A DNA stretch of 64,000 bases from Nocardia sp. alder85J (lineage in GTDB: Bacteria; Actinomycetota; Actinomycetes; Mycobacteriales; Mycobacteriaceae), in assembly GCF_020176955.2 (NCBI RefSeq), contig NZ_JAIUCZ020000005.1, positions 124,001-188,000 of the forward strand, in the 5' to 3' direction. Within the stretch, counting starts at the first letter, position 1. Each line of letters opens with the position of its first letter. A program made the position numbers and the translations under genes. Of the stretch, positions 24,839 through 32,774 are shown piece after piece. Below the pieces are notes generated by a model. The model searched no databases, had not been told where the DNA came from, and worked only from the letters and a program-made list of their open reading frames with translations.

Positions 24839-25852
24839 GTGGGATCACCGCGATCGATACTGCACTGGGGAGTGGTGTGCGCCCTGCTCGCGGCCGGATC
24901 GGCGGCGGCCACACCCGCGTCCGCCGCGCCGGAGCCGGCCCGGATCGTGTCGGCGGACCCCGGCGGTGATCGGCGGGAGACGGTCACGGTCTTCTCCCCG
25001 GCCATGGGGAAGGAGATCCCGATCCAGATCGTGCACGCCGCGGACCCGGCGCCCCGGCCGACGCTGTACCTGCTCAACGGTTCCCAGGGCGGGCCGAACC
25101 AGAGCGGGTGGGACGCGCAGACCGACGCGCTGGAGTTCCTGCGCGACAAGGACATCAACGTGGTCAATCCGATCGGCGGCAGCAGTTCGTACTACACCGA
25201 CTGGCAGCGCGACGATCCCGTGCTCGGCCGCAACAAATGGCAGACGTTCCTCGACGACGAACTGCCCCCGGTCATCGAGGAGTACCTGCACGCCGACGGG
25301 AAGCGGGCCCTGGCCGGGGTTTCGATGAGCGGCACGTCGGCACTGAATCTCGCCATCGCCAAGCCCGGCTTCTGGAACAGTGTGGCCTCCTACAGCGGGT
25401 GCGCCCAGACCTCGGATCCGGTCGGGCACGAATTCGTGCGCCTCACCGTCGAGAACTGGGGTGGCGCACGCAGTGTCGAGAACATGTGGGGACCCGCCGA
25501 CGGCCCGGCCTGGCGGGCCAACGACCCGCTGCTGCACGCCGACGAACTACGGGGCACCACCGTCTATCTCAGCGCCGGCAACGGCGTACCGGCCGCGCCC
25601 CACGACACCCCGGCCGACCGGCGGGTGCAGGAGGGCCGGATCCCGCTGCCGATCCAGATCACCTTCGGCGGGCCGATCGAGGCCGCCGTGCACTATTGCA
25701 CCGTCAATCTGGAGGATCGCCTGCATGCTCTGAACATCCCTGTCACAGTGGACGATCGGCTGGAGGGAACCCACTCCTGGGGGTACTGGGAGGACGAACT
25801 GCATCGCTCCTGGCCGTTCCTCGCGCAATCGGTGGGCAGCCGAATCTCCTGA
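24839..25852 (+). CDS. Mycolyltransferase, antigen 85 / esterase family
   Basis: The GTG at 24839 follows GAAGGGA and gives 337 residues with a Sec signal peptide ending at about residue 30 (ATPASAA). The alpha/beta hydrolase has nucleophile Ser164 in AGVSMSGTSALNLA, an oxyanion-side LYLLNGSQGG, and the catalytic His in GTHSWGYW, as in antigen 85. Such enzymes move mycolic acids between trehalose and arabinogalactan in the outer envelope. Its presence points to a mycolic-acid-bearing actinobacterium. It converges on the HD-domain gene with 11 bases between. Confidence 0.9.
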   Translation: MGSPRSILHWGVVCALLAAGSAAATPASAAPEPARIVSADPGGDRRETVTVFSPAMGKEIPIQIVHAADPAPRPTLYLLNGSQGGPNQSGWDAQTDALEFLRDKDINVVNPIGGSSSYYTDWQRDDPVLGRNKWQTFLDDELPPVIEEYLHADGKRALAGVSMSGTSALNLAIAKPGFWNSVASYSGCAQTSDPVGHEFVRLTVENWGGARSVENMWGPADGPAWRANDPLLHADELRGTTVYLSAGNGVPAAPHDTPADRRVQEGRIPLPIQITFGGPIEAAVHYCTVNLEDRLHALNIPVTVDDRLEGTHSWGYWEDELHRSWPFLAQSVGSRIS

Positions 25853-25863
25853 GCGGCAGGCGA

Positions 25864-26469
25864 TCAGGGTTCCTCGGCAAGTCGGCGGAACTCGTGCCGC
25901 CAGGCGCCGTACCAGTCGCGGAACCACGGATGTCGTTGGGCCAGTGGCACTATGGTGCGGACGGTCTCGTTGTAGTAGTCGCGCTGTTTCGCGGGCCGGG
26001 GGTGGGTGTCCAGGCGCTGGACATTGCTCAACCGGTCCGCGAGCTTCACCAGGATCGCGTCGTCCGGCGCACCGGCCAGCCGGGCCAGGTAGGCGCCGCG
26101 CGCCTCCTCGCGGCTGCGGCTCGCCGGGCGCGGCGGCTTGGTGACCCAATCGACCAGTGCCGCGACCCGATCGCCGAAACGCTCGCGGACCTCGTCGAGC
26201 GAACAGGGGGTGTCCTCGACCACGTCGTGCAGCACGGCGGCCCGCAGGATGTCGACATCGGTGATCCCGACGGCCTCGACGAGCACGCGCGTGGCTTCGA
26301 GCAGGTGCTCGAGGTACGGTTCACCGGCCGGTCGGCGCTGACCGGCGTGGCTGTGCCCGGCGAATTCCACCACCTCGTCGAGCAGTGCCAGGTCTTCTCC
26401 GGGCAGACGATCCGCCCACCGGGCGCGTAGCGCGGGCCAGCCGTCCTTCACCGCGAAGGTCTGAATCAT
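25864..26469 (-). CDS. Stand-alone HD-domain alarmone hydrolase-like protein (RelA/SpoT family)
   Basis: The 201-residue protein has the pattern of small alarmone hydrolases: His39/His41 in GHSHAGQRR, the HD pair with following acidic residues in LHDVVEDT (81-87), and KLADRLSNVQRL. No synthetase, TGS or ACT domain is present. It probably removes pyrophosphate from (p)ppGpp or a related nucleotide with a Mn ion. The start ATG at 26469 is the first in frame. It is convergent with the mycolyltransferase. Confidence 0.82.
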   Translation of the reverse strand: MIQTFAVKDGWPALRARWADRLPGEDLALLDEVVEFAGHSHAGQRRPAGEPYLEHLLEATRVLVEAVGITDVDILRAAVLHDVVEDTPCSLDEVRERFGDRVAALVDWVTKPPRPASRSREEARGAYLARLAGAPDDAILVKLADRLSNVQRLDTHPRPAKQRDYYNETVRTIVPLAQRHPWFRDWYGAWRHEFRRLAEEP

Positions 26470-26591
26470 GAATCGGCCTCACTGTCGGCACACCGCTGCG
26501 TGCGGGTCAGGATACGTCGATCGGTCGCTCACCGCGCGGACCGGGCGACTCGGGTACACAATGGAAACACCGTTTCCCTCTGGAGGTTTCC

Positions 26592-27413
26592 GTGCGGTAC
26601 GCGATCATCGGCTGTGGCAACGTCGGCATGGAGCTGGCCCGGCGCTGGACCGAGGCCGGGCACGTGGTGACCGGGACGACCACCACACCGGAACGAATTC
26701 CGGAGCTGCGCCGGGTGTGCACGGAAGTGGTGGTCACCCGCGGCTCGAACCGGACCGCCGTGGCCCGCGCGGTGGACGGCGCCGACGCCGTCGTCCTGAC
26801 GGTGAGCCCGCGGCTGACCAGGGCGTTCGACGCGGCGTCCCGGGTCGCGGAATACGCCGACACGCTGGTGGCGAGCGCCCGCGTGGCCGCGGATCTGCAC
26901 GAGCGGGTGGTCTTCGCCGGCTCCGGCTCGGTGTACGGGGCGGCCGCCGTCCCCGAGGTCGACGAGTCCACCCCGACGACCGACGATCCGGACGCCTCAC
27001 CCCGCAATTTCGTTGCCGCCGAACAGATCGTGCTGAACGCCGGGCGCGGCGCGGTGCTACGCATACCCGACGTCTACGGCCATCCGCGCGATATGGACTA
27101 CCCCGCCCGGGTCCGCTTCGCCCACGAAAGGCTCGGTGGCAGTGTGCCGTTCGCGGCGCGGGCACTGCTGTACCGGATCGACTACCGCGATGCCGCGGCG
27201 GCACTGGACCACGTGGTCACCCACGAACTCACCGGCGTCTACAACGCCTACCCGGATGCGGTGGTGCCACCGACCAACGAACAGGTTTTCGGCGAGATCT
27301 GCACCGCGGCAGGACTTCCCGCGCTGACCTACCGCGGCGAGATCGGATCCCCGGAGGTACCGATCAGCTCGGCGCGGTTGCGGGCGACGGGATTCCGCTT
27401 CGCACACCAGTGA
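26592..27413 (+). CDS. NAD-dependent epimerase/dehydratase family protein
   Basis: Starting at GTG 26592 after TGGAGG, the 273-residue protein opens with the Rossmann motif MRYAIIGCGNVGMELARRW. It has a degenerate SDR middle (FAGSGSVYGAAAVPEVDES) in place of the usual Tyr-x3-Lys: the Ser and Tyr of SVYG are present but the catalytic Lys is not obvious. Relatives are described as atypical extended SDRs. The substrate is unknown. It is convergent with the next gene. Confidence 0.75.
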   Translation: MRYAIIGCGNVGMELARRWTEAGHVVTGTTTTPERIPELRRVCTEVVVTRGSNRTAVARAVDGADAVVLTVSPRLTRAFDAASRVAEYADTLVASARVAADLHERVVFAGSGSVYGAAAVPEVDESTPTTDDPDASPRNFVAAEQIVLNAGRGAVLRIPDVYGHPRDMDYPARVRFAHERLGGSVPFAARALLYRIDYRDAAAALDHVVTHELTGVYNAYPDAVVPPTNEQVFGEICTAAGLPALTYRGEIGSPEVPISSARLRATGFRFAHQ

Positions 27414-27426
27414 ATCGCTCGCCGGT

Positions 27427-28020
27427 TCAGAACTTGCCCGTGTGGTGCCCGATTCGATGCCCGAGCCGACCGGCGAACTCGGCGATGAAGTCCTCGGTGA
27501 GCGGTGGCCAGCCCCAGAAGTCGAAGGCGAGGCAGCCCAGGGCGAAATCGTCCGCCCAGTGCCAGGCGGTGATCGGGCTCGACGTGGTGCAGGAGGGGCA
27601 GATCGCCGAGCCGGCCCCGGTATCCTTCCATGCCTCGATGGCCTCCGAGAACGGTTGCCACACAACGGGATCGGCCTCCCACCGCTGCGGGTAGTCGATG
27701 ACGACGGTGGTGGACCTGCAATGCGGGCACACCGCGGAGGACGGTTCGATCCCACCCTGACCGGCATGATGTTCATGGCGGCCGACGATGACGGCGACAG
27801 GTCCGGGGATCCAGTCGTCGCCCCACTCCTGGGTGATCCGCATCCAATCGGGACCCGGCACATGGCCTTCGTCGACCTGGAGGCTGTACATCGAGTCGCG
27901 TGAAGTCTCGCGGAGCAGCCATCCCCGCGACACCATCCAGTCCACCATGCGCTCGGCCACCGCGCCCGCCTCGGCGGAGGCCACCTCGAGGTCGACGATA
28001 CGTTCGAAATAATCACCCAC
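27427..28020 (-). CDS. Hypothetical protein with a four-Cys zinc-ribbon pattern
   Basis: The 197-residue protein starts at GTG 28020 after an AGGA. Two Cys pairs, CPHC and CPSC, about 50 residues apart, could bind zinc. The N-terminal half has YFERIVDLEVASAEAGAVAE and a VPGPDWMRITQEWG segment; the C-terminal part is rich in Trp and His. I do not recognise the family and no function is claimed. Its start lies 30 bases after the stop of the alpha/beta hydrolase gene on the same strand, so the two could be cotranscribed. Confidence 0.65.
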   Translation of the reverse strand: MGDYFERIVDLEVASAEAGAVAERMVDWMVSRGWLLRETSRDSMYSLQVDEGHVPGPDWMRITQEWGDDWIPGPVAVIVGRHEHHAGQGGIEPSSAVCPHCRSTTVVIDYPQRWEADPVVWQPFSEAIEAWKDTGAGSAICPSCTTSSPITAWHWADDFALGCLAFDFWGWPPLTEDFIAEFAGRLGHRIGHHTGKF

Positions 28021-28050
28021 ACCGGCATCCTGCCACCGGGGAGCCGGTGG

Positions 28051-28818
28051 CTACCGCGCGCAGGCGGCTCCGGCCAGATTCCGTGCGCGACTACTACCGA
28101 GCCGCAACAGCATGTCGCCGAGTTCGACGGGCATGGTGACCATGCAGTCGTGACCGGTGGGCAATTCCCACACCTGCGACGGAGTTCCGTTGGGCTGCAC
28201 CGCCGGAACAGGCCGCCGCGTGACACCCTCCGGCGCTGCCCCGACACAGTGAATGTGGGTGCGCGGGATCGCCTGCACGGCCGGGTTGTCCAGCCGGACC
28301 GATTGCTGAAGGCAGCGCACCGGCTGATCCGAGAGCATCCCCCGCAGCCATTCCACATCCACCGGATCGGTGACCCCGAACAGCCCGAAGGGCGCCGGCA
28401 GTTCCGGCATCGGCGGAATGCGCCAGCCCGCACCGGAACTCGCGGCGAGGTCGATCATGTGCTGCGTCACAGGCAGGACATCCACCGCGGTCTCACCGTC
28501 CTCGGGGACCATCGCATCGAGATAGACCAGATGGGCGATCCGGCCGGGAACCCGATTGGCGACCGAGGAGATGACCAGCCCCGCGTAACTGTGCCCCACC
28601 AGCACCACCTCGCCGGCATCCTCCCGCTCGATCAGCGTGACGATGTCGTCGACATGCGTGTCCAGTCCCACCTCGGGACCGAGCAGATGCGCCTTGTCAC
28701 CGTAGCCGGTGAGCGACGGCGCGAGCACACGGTGCCCCGCCGACTCCAGCAGCGGCGCCAGCCGCTCCCACACCCGCCCACTGTGCCAGGCACCGTGTAC
28801 CAGCAGAAATGTCGACAT
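28051..28818 (-). CDS. Alpha/beta hydrolase, EstC / hydroxynitrile lyase-like
   Basis: The 255-residue protein starts STFLLVHGAWHSGRVWERL, the oxyanion-hole strand of this esterase subgroup. The nucleophile Ser is in LVGHSYAGLVISSVA and the catalytic His in ELPTGHDCMVTMP. Enzymes of this group hydrolyse small esters. It is divergent from the HxlR regulator, with a palindromic operator between them, so regulation by that protein is likely. There is no signal peptide. Confidence 0.85.
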   Translation of the reverse strand: MSTFLLVHGAWHSGRVWERLAPLLESAGHRVLAPSLTGYGDKAHLLGPEVGLDTHVDDIVTLIEREDAGEVVLVGHSYAGLVISSVANRVPGRIAHLVYLDAMVPEDGETAVDVLPVTQHMIDLAASSGAGWRIPPMPELPAPFGLFGVTDPVDVEWLRGMLSDQPVRCLQQSVRLDNPAVQAIPRTHIHCVGAAPEGVTRRPVPAVQPNGTPSQVWELPTGHDCMVTMPVELGDMLLRLGSSRARNLAGAACAR

Positions 28819-28861
28819 GTTTGCCAGGATCCTTCGGTTGGAGGCGCGACAGCGCGCGAAT

Positions 28862-28878
28862 GGTTACCATAGGTAACC
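28862..28878. promoter_or_regulatory. Palindromic operator near the hydrolase start
   Basis: GGTTACC-ATA-GGTAACC is a perfect 7+3+7 inverted repeat located 44 bases upstream of the hydrolase ATG on the other strand. It matches the site over the hxlR ribosome binding site, so both are likely bound by the same regulator. Confidence 0.65.
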
Positions 28879-28952
28879 CGGTACTGTTCGAGAACCATCA
28901 CTATGATGGCCACTCGACACACCGCAGGCAATAAGGCACATTCCGGTGCCCC

Positions 28953-28970
28953 GGTTCCCTGGAGGTAACC
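28953..28970. promoter_or_regulatory. Second operator copy over the hxlR ribosome binding site
   Basis: GGTTCCC-TGGA-GGTAACC is an imperfect copy of the 28862 site. It ends directly before the hxlR ATG and includes its GGAGG. Binding here would block expression of the regulator itself. Confidence 0.5.
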
Positions 28971-29336
28971 ATGAGCACGCCACAGGACAACGCCTGCCGC
29001 ACCCGAGTGGTCCTCGACCTGGTCGGCGACAAATGGTCACTGCTGGTCGTGCGCAACCTCGACCAGGGCCCCCGCCGCTTCACCGAACTCAAACGAGACA
29101 TCGACGGCATCAGCCAGCGCATGCTCACCGTCACCCTGCGCAGCCTCGAACGCGACGGCATCCTCACCCGCACCGTCCACAACGTCATGCCACCCCATGT
29201 GAGCTACGAACTCACCCCGATGGGCCGAACCCTCCGCGAAGCCACCGCCCCGCTACTGGAGTGGAGCATCGCGCATCTGGGGCATATCGATGCCGCTCGA
29301 GCGGCATACGACGACCGGGGGGAACGGCCGAACTGA
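28971..29336 (+). CDS. HxlR-family winged-helix regulator
   Basis: The 121-residue protein is a textbook HxlR: VLDLVGDKWSLLVVRNL, then GPRRFTELKRDIDGISQRML with the recognition helix, TLRSLERDGILTR, and YELTPMGRTLREA. An N-terminal Cys (residue 9) precedes the fold, as in redox-sensing members. It probably represses itself and the divergent hydrolase through the two GGTTACC-type palindromes. The ATG sits directly behind a GGAGG. Confidence 0.92.
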   Translation: MSTPQDNACRTRVVLDLVGDKWSLLVVRNLDQGPRRFTELKRDIDGISQRMLTVTLRSLERDGILTRTVHNVMPPHVSYELTPMGRTLREATAPLLEWSIAHLGHIDAARAAYDDRGERPN

Positions 29337-29454
29337 CCGTGGCCCTCGACCACCGCCCGGCGCCGCTCTCCGCGACGACCGTCCGAGTGCCGGACGGCCA
29401 CGGGGCTCGGGTGACGGCGGTCAGTTTGTCGGTGGGCGGCGTTAGCCTGCGCTC

Positions 29455-30573
29455 ATGAACGATGAGGACACGTGGGTCGTGCCGAAACGGTGGCTGGCCA
29501 GGGCCGAGCCGTTTCGGGGGGTGACCGGCCATCGGCCGATCGAGGCCGCACCCACCGCGCCGTTGACGCGGGTGGTCGAGCGGCAGCGGGAGCGGATCAT
29601 CGGGTTGCTCGGCAATGGACGCCGTGAGGGGAACGCCGAGCCGGCCGATGCCGGGATGTCGTGGCTGGATCACCTCGAATCTCCGGGCCGGACAGAGCCT
29701 TCCGCGCTGGGCGCGGCAGCGGTCGCCACGATCCTCACCGACGACCAGAACAGTTGTTGTTCCTCGATGGTCCGGCACGGCCGGCACGTTCGCGAGGAAC
29801 TCGCCGCGCCCATGGTCGAGGGCTGGGTCTCCGCGGGCGGGATCGGGTTCGCCGTCGATGTCCTCACGCACGCCGGACGATTGACGGTGGACAGGCGTGT
29901 GGAGGACCCCGGCGGTTGGACGCCGTGGCGTCGGCGCAGCTACCACGTGCCCTGGTACGACGTCCTGTCCTGCCGACCGCAGGACGAACCCTGGTGGGGC
30001 ATGCATTCCGAGGCCGCTCGGCTGATCCGGGCCCATCTGGCCGCGGCGTCCGACACGGAGTACGCCGCGGCGGTGGGGCGGGTCGAGGCATTGCGCGACA
30101 CGGGTCCTGTGCTACAGGCCCGGATGTTGTCGTCGTACCTGCTGCCGGAACGGCAGGATTGGCTCGAGGCGGACCTGGCCGACCAGCGGGCCGCCGACCA
30201 GCGCTCCTGGACCTTCGACCTGCTGGTCCCGGCAGTGACGACCGCCGCGCAGCTGGATCGCATCGGGTACTTGAAAGGCGGTGCGCCGATGGACATGCAC
30301 ACGCTGTTTCCCGACAAGGCGCCACTGTTCAATGTGGTCTGCCAGGTCGGTCCGGCCGCAGCGCCGACGCTGGCCCGGCTACTCGATACCTGTCACAGCT
30401 CGAAGGACAGGGCCTTCGTCGCCGGCGTCCTTTCGCAGCTACCGTCCGATGACGCCTTCCTCGCCCTGCTACAGCGGAGGCAGTTCTCGCCGGTAGCGGC
30501 GGCGCTGAAGAAGGCCGCTGCCCGGTATCCGCGCCGGGCACACCGTTTGACCGTATCCGCCGCCGCGACGTAG
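29455..30573 (+). CDS. HEAT-like hypothetical protein resembling the N-terminal part of DUF4132 proteins
   Basis: The 372-residue protein has helical repeats; the end, DAFLALLQRRQFSPVAAALK followed by KAAARYPRRAHRL, resembles the repeat region that precedes the DUF4132 domain in much longer actinobacterial proteins. The DUF4132 domain itself is absent: the frame stops at 30573 and the following DNA does not continue it. It may therefore be a truncated relative or an independent short family. The function is unknown. Confidence 0.55.
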   Translation: MNDEDTWVVPKRWLARAEPFRGVTGHRPIEAAPTAPLTRVVERQRERIIGLLGNGRREGNAEPADAGMSWLDHLESPGRTEPSALGAAAVATILTDDQNSCCSSMVRHGRHVREELAAPMVEGWVSAGGIGFAVDVLTHAGRLTVDRRVEDPGGWTPWRRRSYHVPWYDVLSCRPQDEPWWGMHSEAARLIRAHLAAASDTEYAAAVGRVEALRDTGPVLQARMLSSYLLPERQDWLEADLADQRAADQRSWTFDLLVPAVTTAAQLDRIGYLKGGAPMDMHTLFPDKAPLFNVVCQVGPAAAPTLARLLDTCHSSKDRAFVAGVLSQLPSDDAFLALLQRRQFSPVAAALKKAAARYPRRAHRLTVSAAAT

Positions 30574-30693
30574 CGCGCGGTGCTCGCCGCGGCCGGGCCG
30601 ACGAGATCGCCCGCGACCGCCGTACGGACGCCCCGGGAGCACGCCGGTCGCGTTATCGAACATATGTGCTACTCATGCGGTAGGCTGCCGCGG

Positions 30694-31011
30694 GTGAACA
30701 TACATTCGACCGCGCTGGCGCCGGTTTCTCGTACCTCCGGATGGCCGGAACTGGCCGATGTCGACTTGCTGCGCACCCTCGTCGAAACCGAACGTCGCCG
30801 GAGGCGGCTCGATGCTGCCATGCGCGCGGCCGTCGCCGAAGCCGAGCGGCGCGGCCTCGCCGCGGATACCGGCTATCAGGACACCGTCGAGCTGTTGACC
30901 GATCTGCTGCGGATCAGTACCGACGAAGCGCGCCGGCGCATCGAATGCGCGGCTCCGCCGGTTCGCTCCCGTCCCCGGAAGCGGTGGCGGGTGCTGGCGG
31001 CCGCGAGCTGA
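30694..31011 (+). CDS. Short DUF222 / 13E12-like N-terminal fragment
   Basis: From GTG 30694 the 105 residues include LVETERRRRRLDAAMRAAVA, then LTDLLRISTDEARRRIECAA, which resembles the helical start of DUF222 (13E12 repeat) HNH endonuclease-like proteins. Those are normally 400-500 residues with a C-terminal HNH motif, which is missing here. The ribosome binding site is poor; an alternative ATG at 30664 exists. It is probably a remnant. Confidence 0.35.
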   Translation: MNIHSTALAPVSRTSGWPELADVDLLRTLVETERRRRRLDAAMRAAVAEAERRGLAADTGYQDTVELLTDLLRISTDEARRRIECAAPPVRSRPRKRWRVLAAAS

Positions 31012-31289
31012 GACCGTCGGCCGCGCGGACTCGCACCATCGCCCGGAACGGTTCGGCGCGTCGACGACCCGTCCCGGCTGCGGATGTAATTCGCTGTCGA
31101 CCTCGGCAATGACCGTGGCACCGCGGGAACTCCCGTTGCGCGTGCATGATTCGGAGACCGGCCGATCGCCTGCGTAGCCGGGGTCGGCTCGTGAGTGGGG
31201 AGGATGAGCGGGGAGACGGCGGCGGTGGTGTTCGAGTAAAGTTGGCTGGGCCCGAACGCTGCCGGGGCACAGAACCGCTGGGGGTCTTC
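31012..31289. other. Gap before the Ser/Thr kinase gene
   Basis: This 278-base gap has no gene. With the poorly supported fragment at 30694-31011, the whole stretch from 30574 to 31289 is low in convincing coding sequence and should contain the kinase promoter. No clear operator was seen. Confidence 0.35.
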
Positions 31290-32708
31290 ATGTCGGGGCT
31301 GGGACGACCGGGCTGGGTGCTCGCCGACCGCTACCGGTTGATCGAGAAGCTGGGCAGCGGTGGGTTCGGGACCGTCTGGCGGGCCCGTGACCAGCGGCTG
31401 CGTGTCGATGTCGCGGTGAAGGAAGTGCTGCTGCCGCAGGCCGAATCGAGTGCGGAGCATGCCGAGCGGGTCGCACGGGCCGAACGTGAGGCGCGTAATG
31501 CCGCGCGGCTGCGGGATCATCCGAATATCGTCGGGGTGCTCGATGTGGTGACCGACGGTGTGACGCCCTGGATCGTGATGCGGTTGGTGTCCGGGCGATC
31601 CCTGAAGCAACAGCTCGACGGTGACGGGCCGGTGGCGGTCGCGGAGGCCACCACCGTCGCCGCGGCGTTGTTGCAGGCGCTGCGGGCCGCGCACGAGGCC
31701 GGGGTGGTCCATCGGGATGTCAAGCCGGGCAACATCCTGCTCGCCACCGACGGTGGGGTGCTGCTCACGGATTTCGGCACCGCGCGTCATCGTTCCGATC
31801 ACACGCTGACGGCCAAGGAGACCATCATCGGCTCGTTCGAGTACATGGCGCCCGAGCGGATCGACGGCGAAGGGACGCCGGCCGGTGATCTGTATTCCCT
31901 CGGTGTCACCCTCTATCACGCGGTGGAGGGAGTGTCGCCGTTCCGCCGCGACACCATTCACGGGACGATGAAGGCGGTGATGTTCGATGCGGCTCCCCCG
32001 CCCGCGCGCGCCGGGCCGCTCGGTCGGCTCATCACCGCGCTGATGGACAAACAGCCGGAGGCGCGGCCCTCCATCCCCCGGGCGCTGACGCTGCTGGCGG
32101 ATCGGACGCCGCCTGCCCTCGAATCGAAACCGGAAGTCCCCGGGCGTAATTCACGATCGACGGGAGGCGGCCGGCGGCGCGGGGAGGTCGGTCAGCTGCT
32201 GGCCCGTGCCCGCGATCATCAGAAGCGCGGCGACATCGGCGAAGCCGAACGGCTGCTCCGCGAGGCCGCGGCGATGAACGACGCGCTGTCCATGTCGTTC
32301 CTGGCGCGACTGCTCGAAAACCGCGGCGCCCGTACCGAAGCCGAGCACTGGTACCGGCAGGCCGCCGAGAGCGGCGAGACGCTCTCGATGCTCACGCTGG
32401 GCCACATGTGCATGAAGGCGGGCGACCTCGGCCAGGCCGCCTACTGGTACCGCCGCTACGTCGACCACGGCCACGTCCTCGGAAAGGTCCATCTGGCAAC
32501 GGTTCACGAGGCCCGGGGCGAGAACGACCTGGCCGAACTCCTCTACCGCGAGGTGGAACAGGACGGCGACATGGTCGCGCTGAAGGCGCTGGGCGATCAG
32601 TGGAAATCCTCGGGGCGCACCGACGCCGCCAGGCGCGTGTATCTCGCGTCCGCTCGAGCCGGATACGCGCCCGCGAAGGCGGCCCTCGCGGGCCTCACCT
32701 CGCGCTAG
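31290..32708 (+). CDS. Soluble Ser/Thr protein kinase with Sel1-like repeats
   Basis: From the ATG at 31290 the protein has 472 residues. Kinase motifs are complete: glycine loop LGSGGFGTV (21-29), Lys44 in VAVKEV, catalytic Asp143 in HRDVKPGNIL, Asp161 in DFGTA, and an activation-loop APER. After residue 290 a basic linker leads into at least four Sel1/TPR-like repeats (AEHWYRQAAESGETLSML, AAYWYRRYVDHGHVLGKV). No membrane segment is present, unlike PknB-type kinases. Substrates are unknown. A longer in-frame N-terminus exists, but it is not kinase-like. Confidence 0.9.
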   Translation: MSGLGRPGWVLADRYRLIEKLGSGGFGTVWRARDQRLRVDVAVKEVLLPQAESSAEHAERVARAEREARNAARLRDHPNIVGVLDVVTDGVTPWIVMRLVSGRSLKQQLDGDGPVAVAEATTVAAALLQALRAAHEAGVVHRDVKPGNILLATDGGVLLTDFGTARHRSDHTLTAKETIIGSFEYMAPERIDGEGTPAGDLYSLGVTLYHAVEGVSPFRRDTIHGTMKAVMFDAAPPPARAGPLGRLITALMDKQPEARPSIPRALTLLADRTPPALESKPEVPGRNSRSTGGGRRRGEVGQLLARARDHQKRGDIGEAERLLREAAAMNDALSMSFLARLLENRGARTEAEHWYRQAAESGETLSMLTLGHMCMKAGDLGQAAYWYRRYVDHGHVLGKVHLATVHEARGENDLAELLYREVEQDGDMVALKALGDQWKSSGRTDAARRVYLASARAGYAPAKAALAGLTSR

Positions 32709-32727
32709 TTCCTATCTCGCAGAGGCC

Positions 32728-32745
32728 GATCCGCTCGCGCGGATC
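32728..32745. terminator. Hairpin between converging genes
   Basis: GATCCGC-TCGC-GCGGATC forms a perfect 7-bp stem with a 4-base loop between the kinase stop and the stop of the opposing gene. The position suggests a bidirectional terminator; there is no U-tract. Confidence 0.45.
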
Positions 32746-32774
32746 GTCTGGGTCGAGGCAGTCGCCCTGATGCT

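Noticed and set aside
22165..25167. A single 1000-residue minus-strand protein
   Set aside because: Only the part from 23316 downwards has domains; the rest is the antisense shadow of the fasciclin and mycolyltransferase genes.
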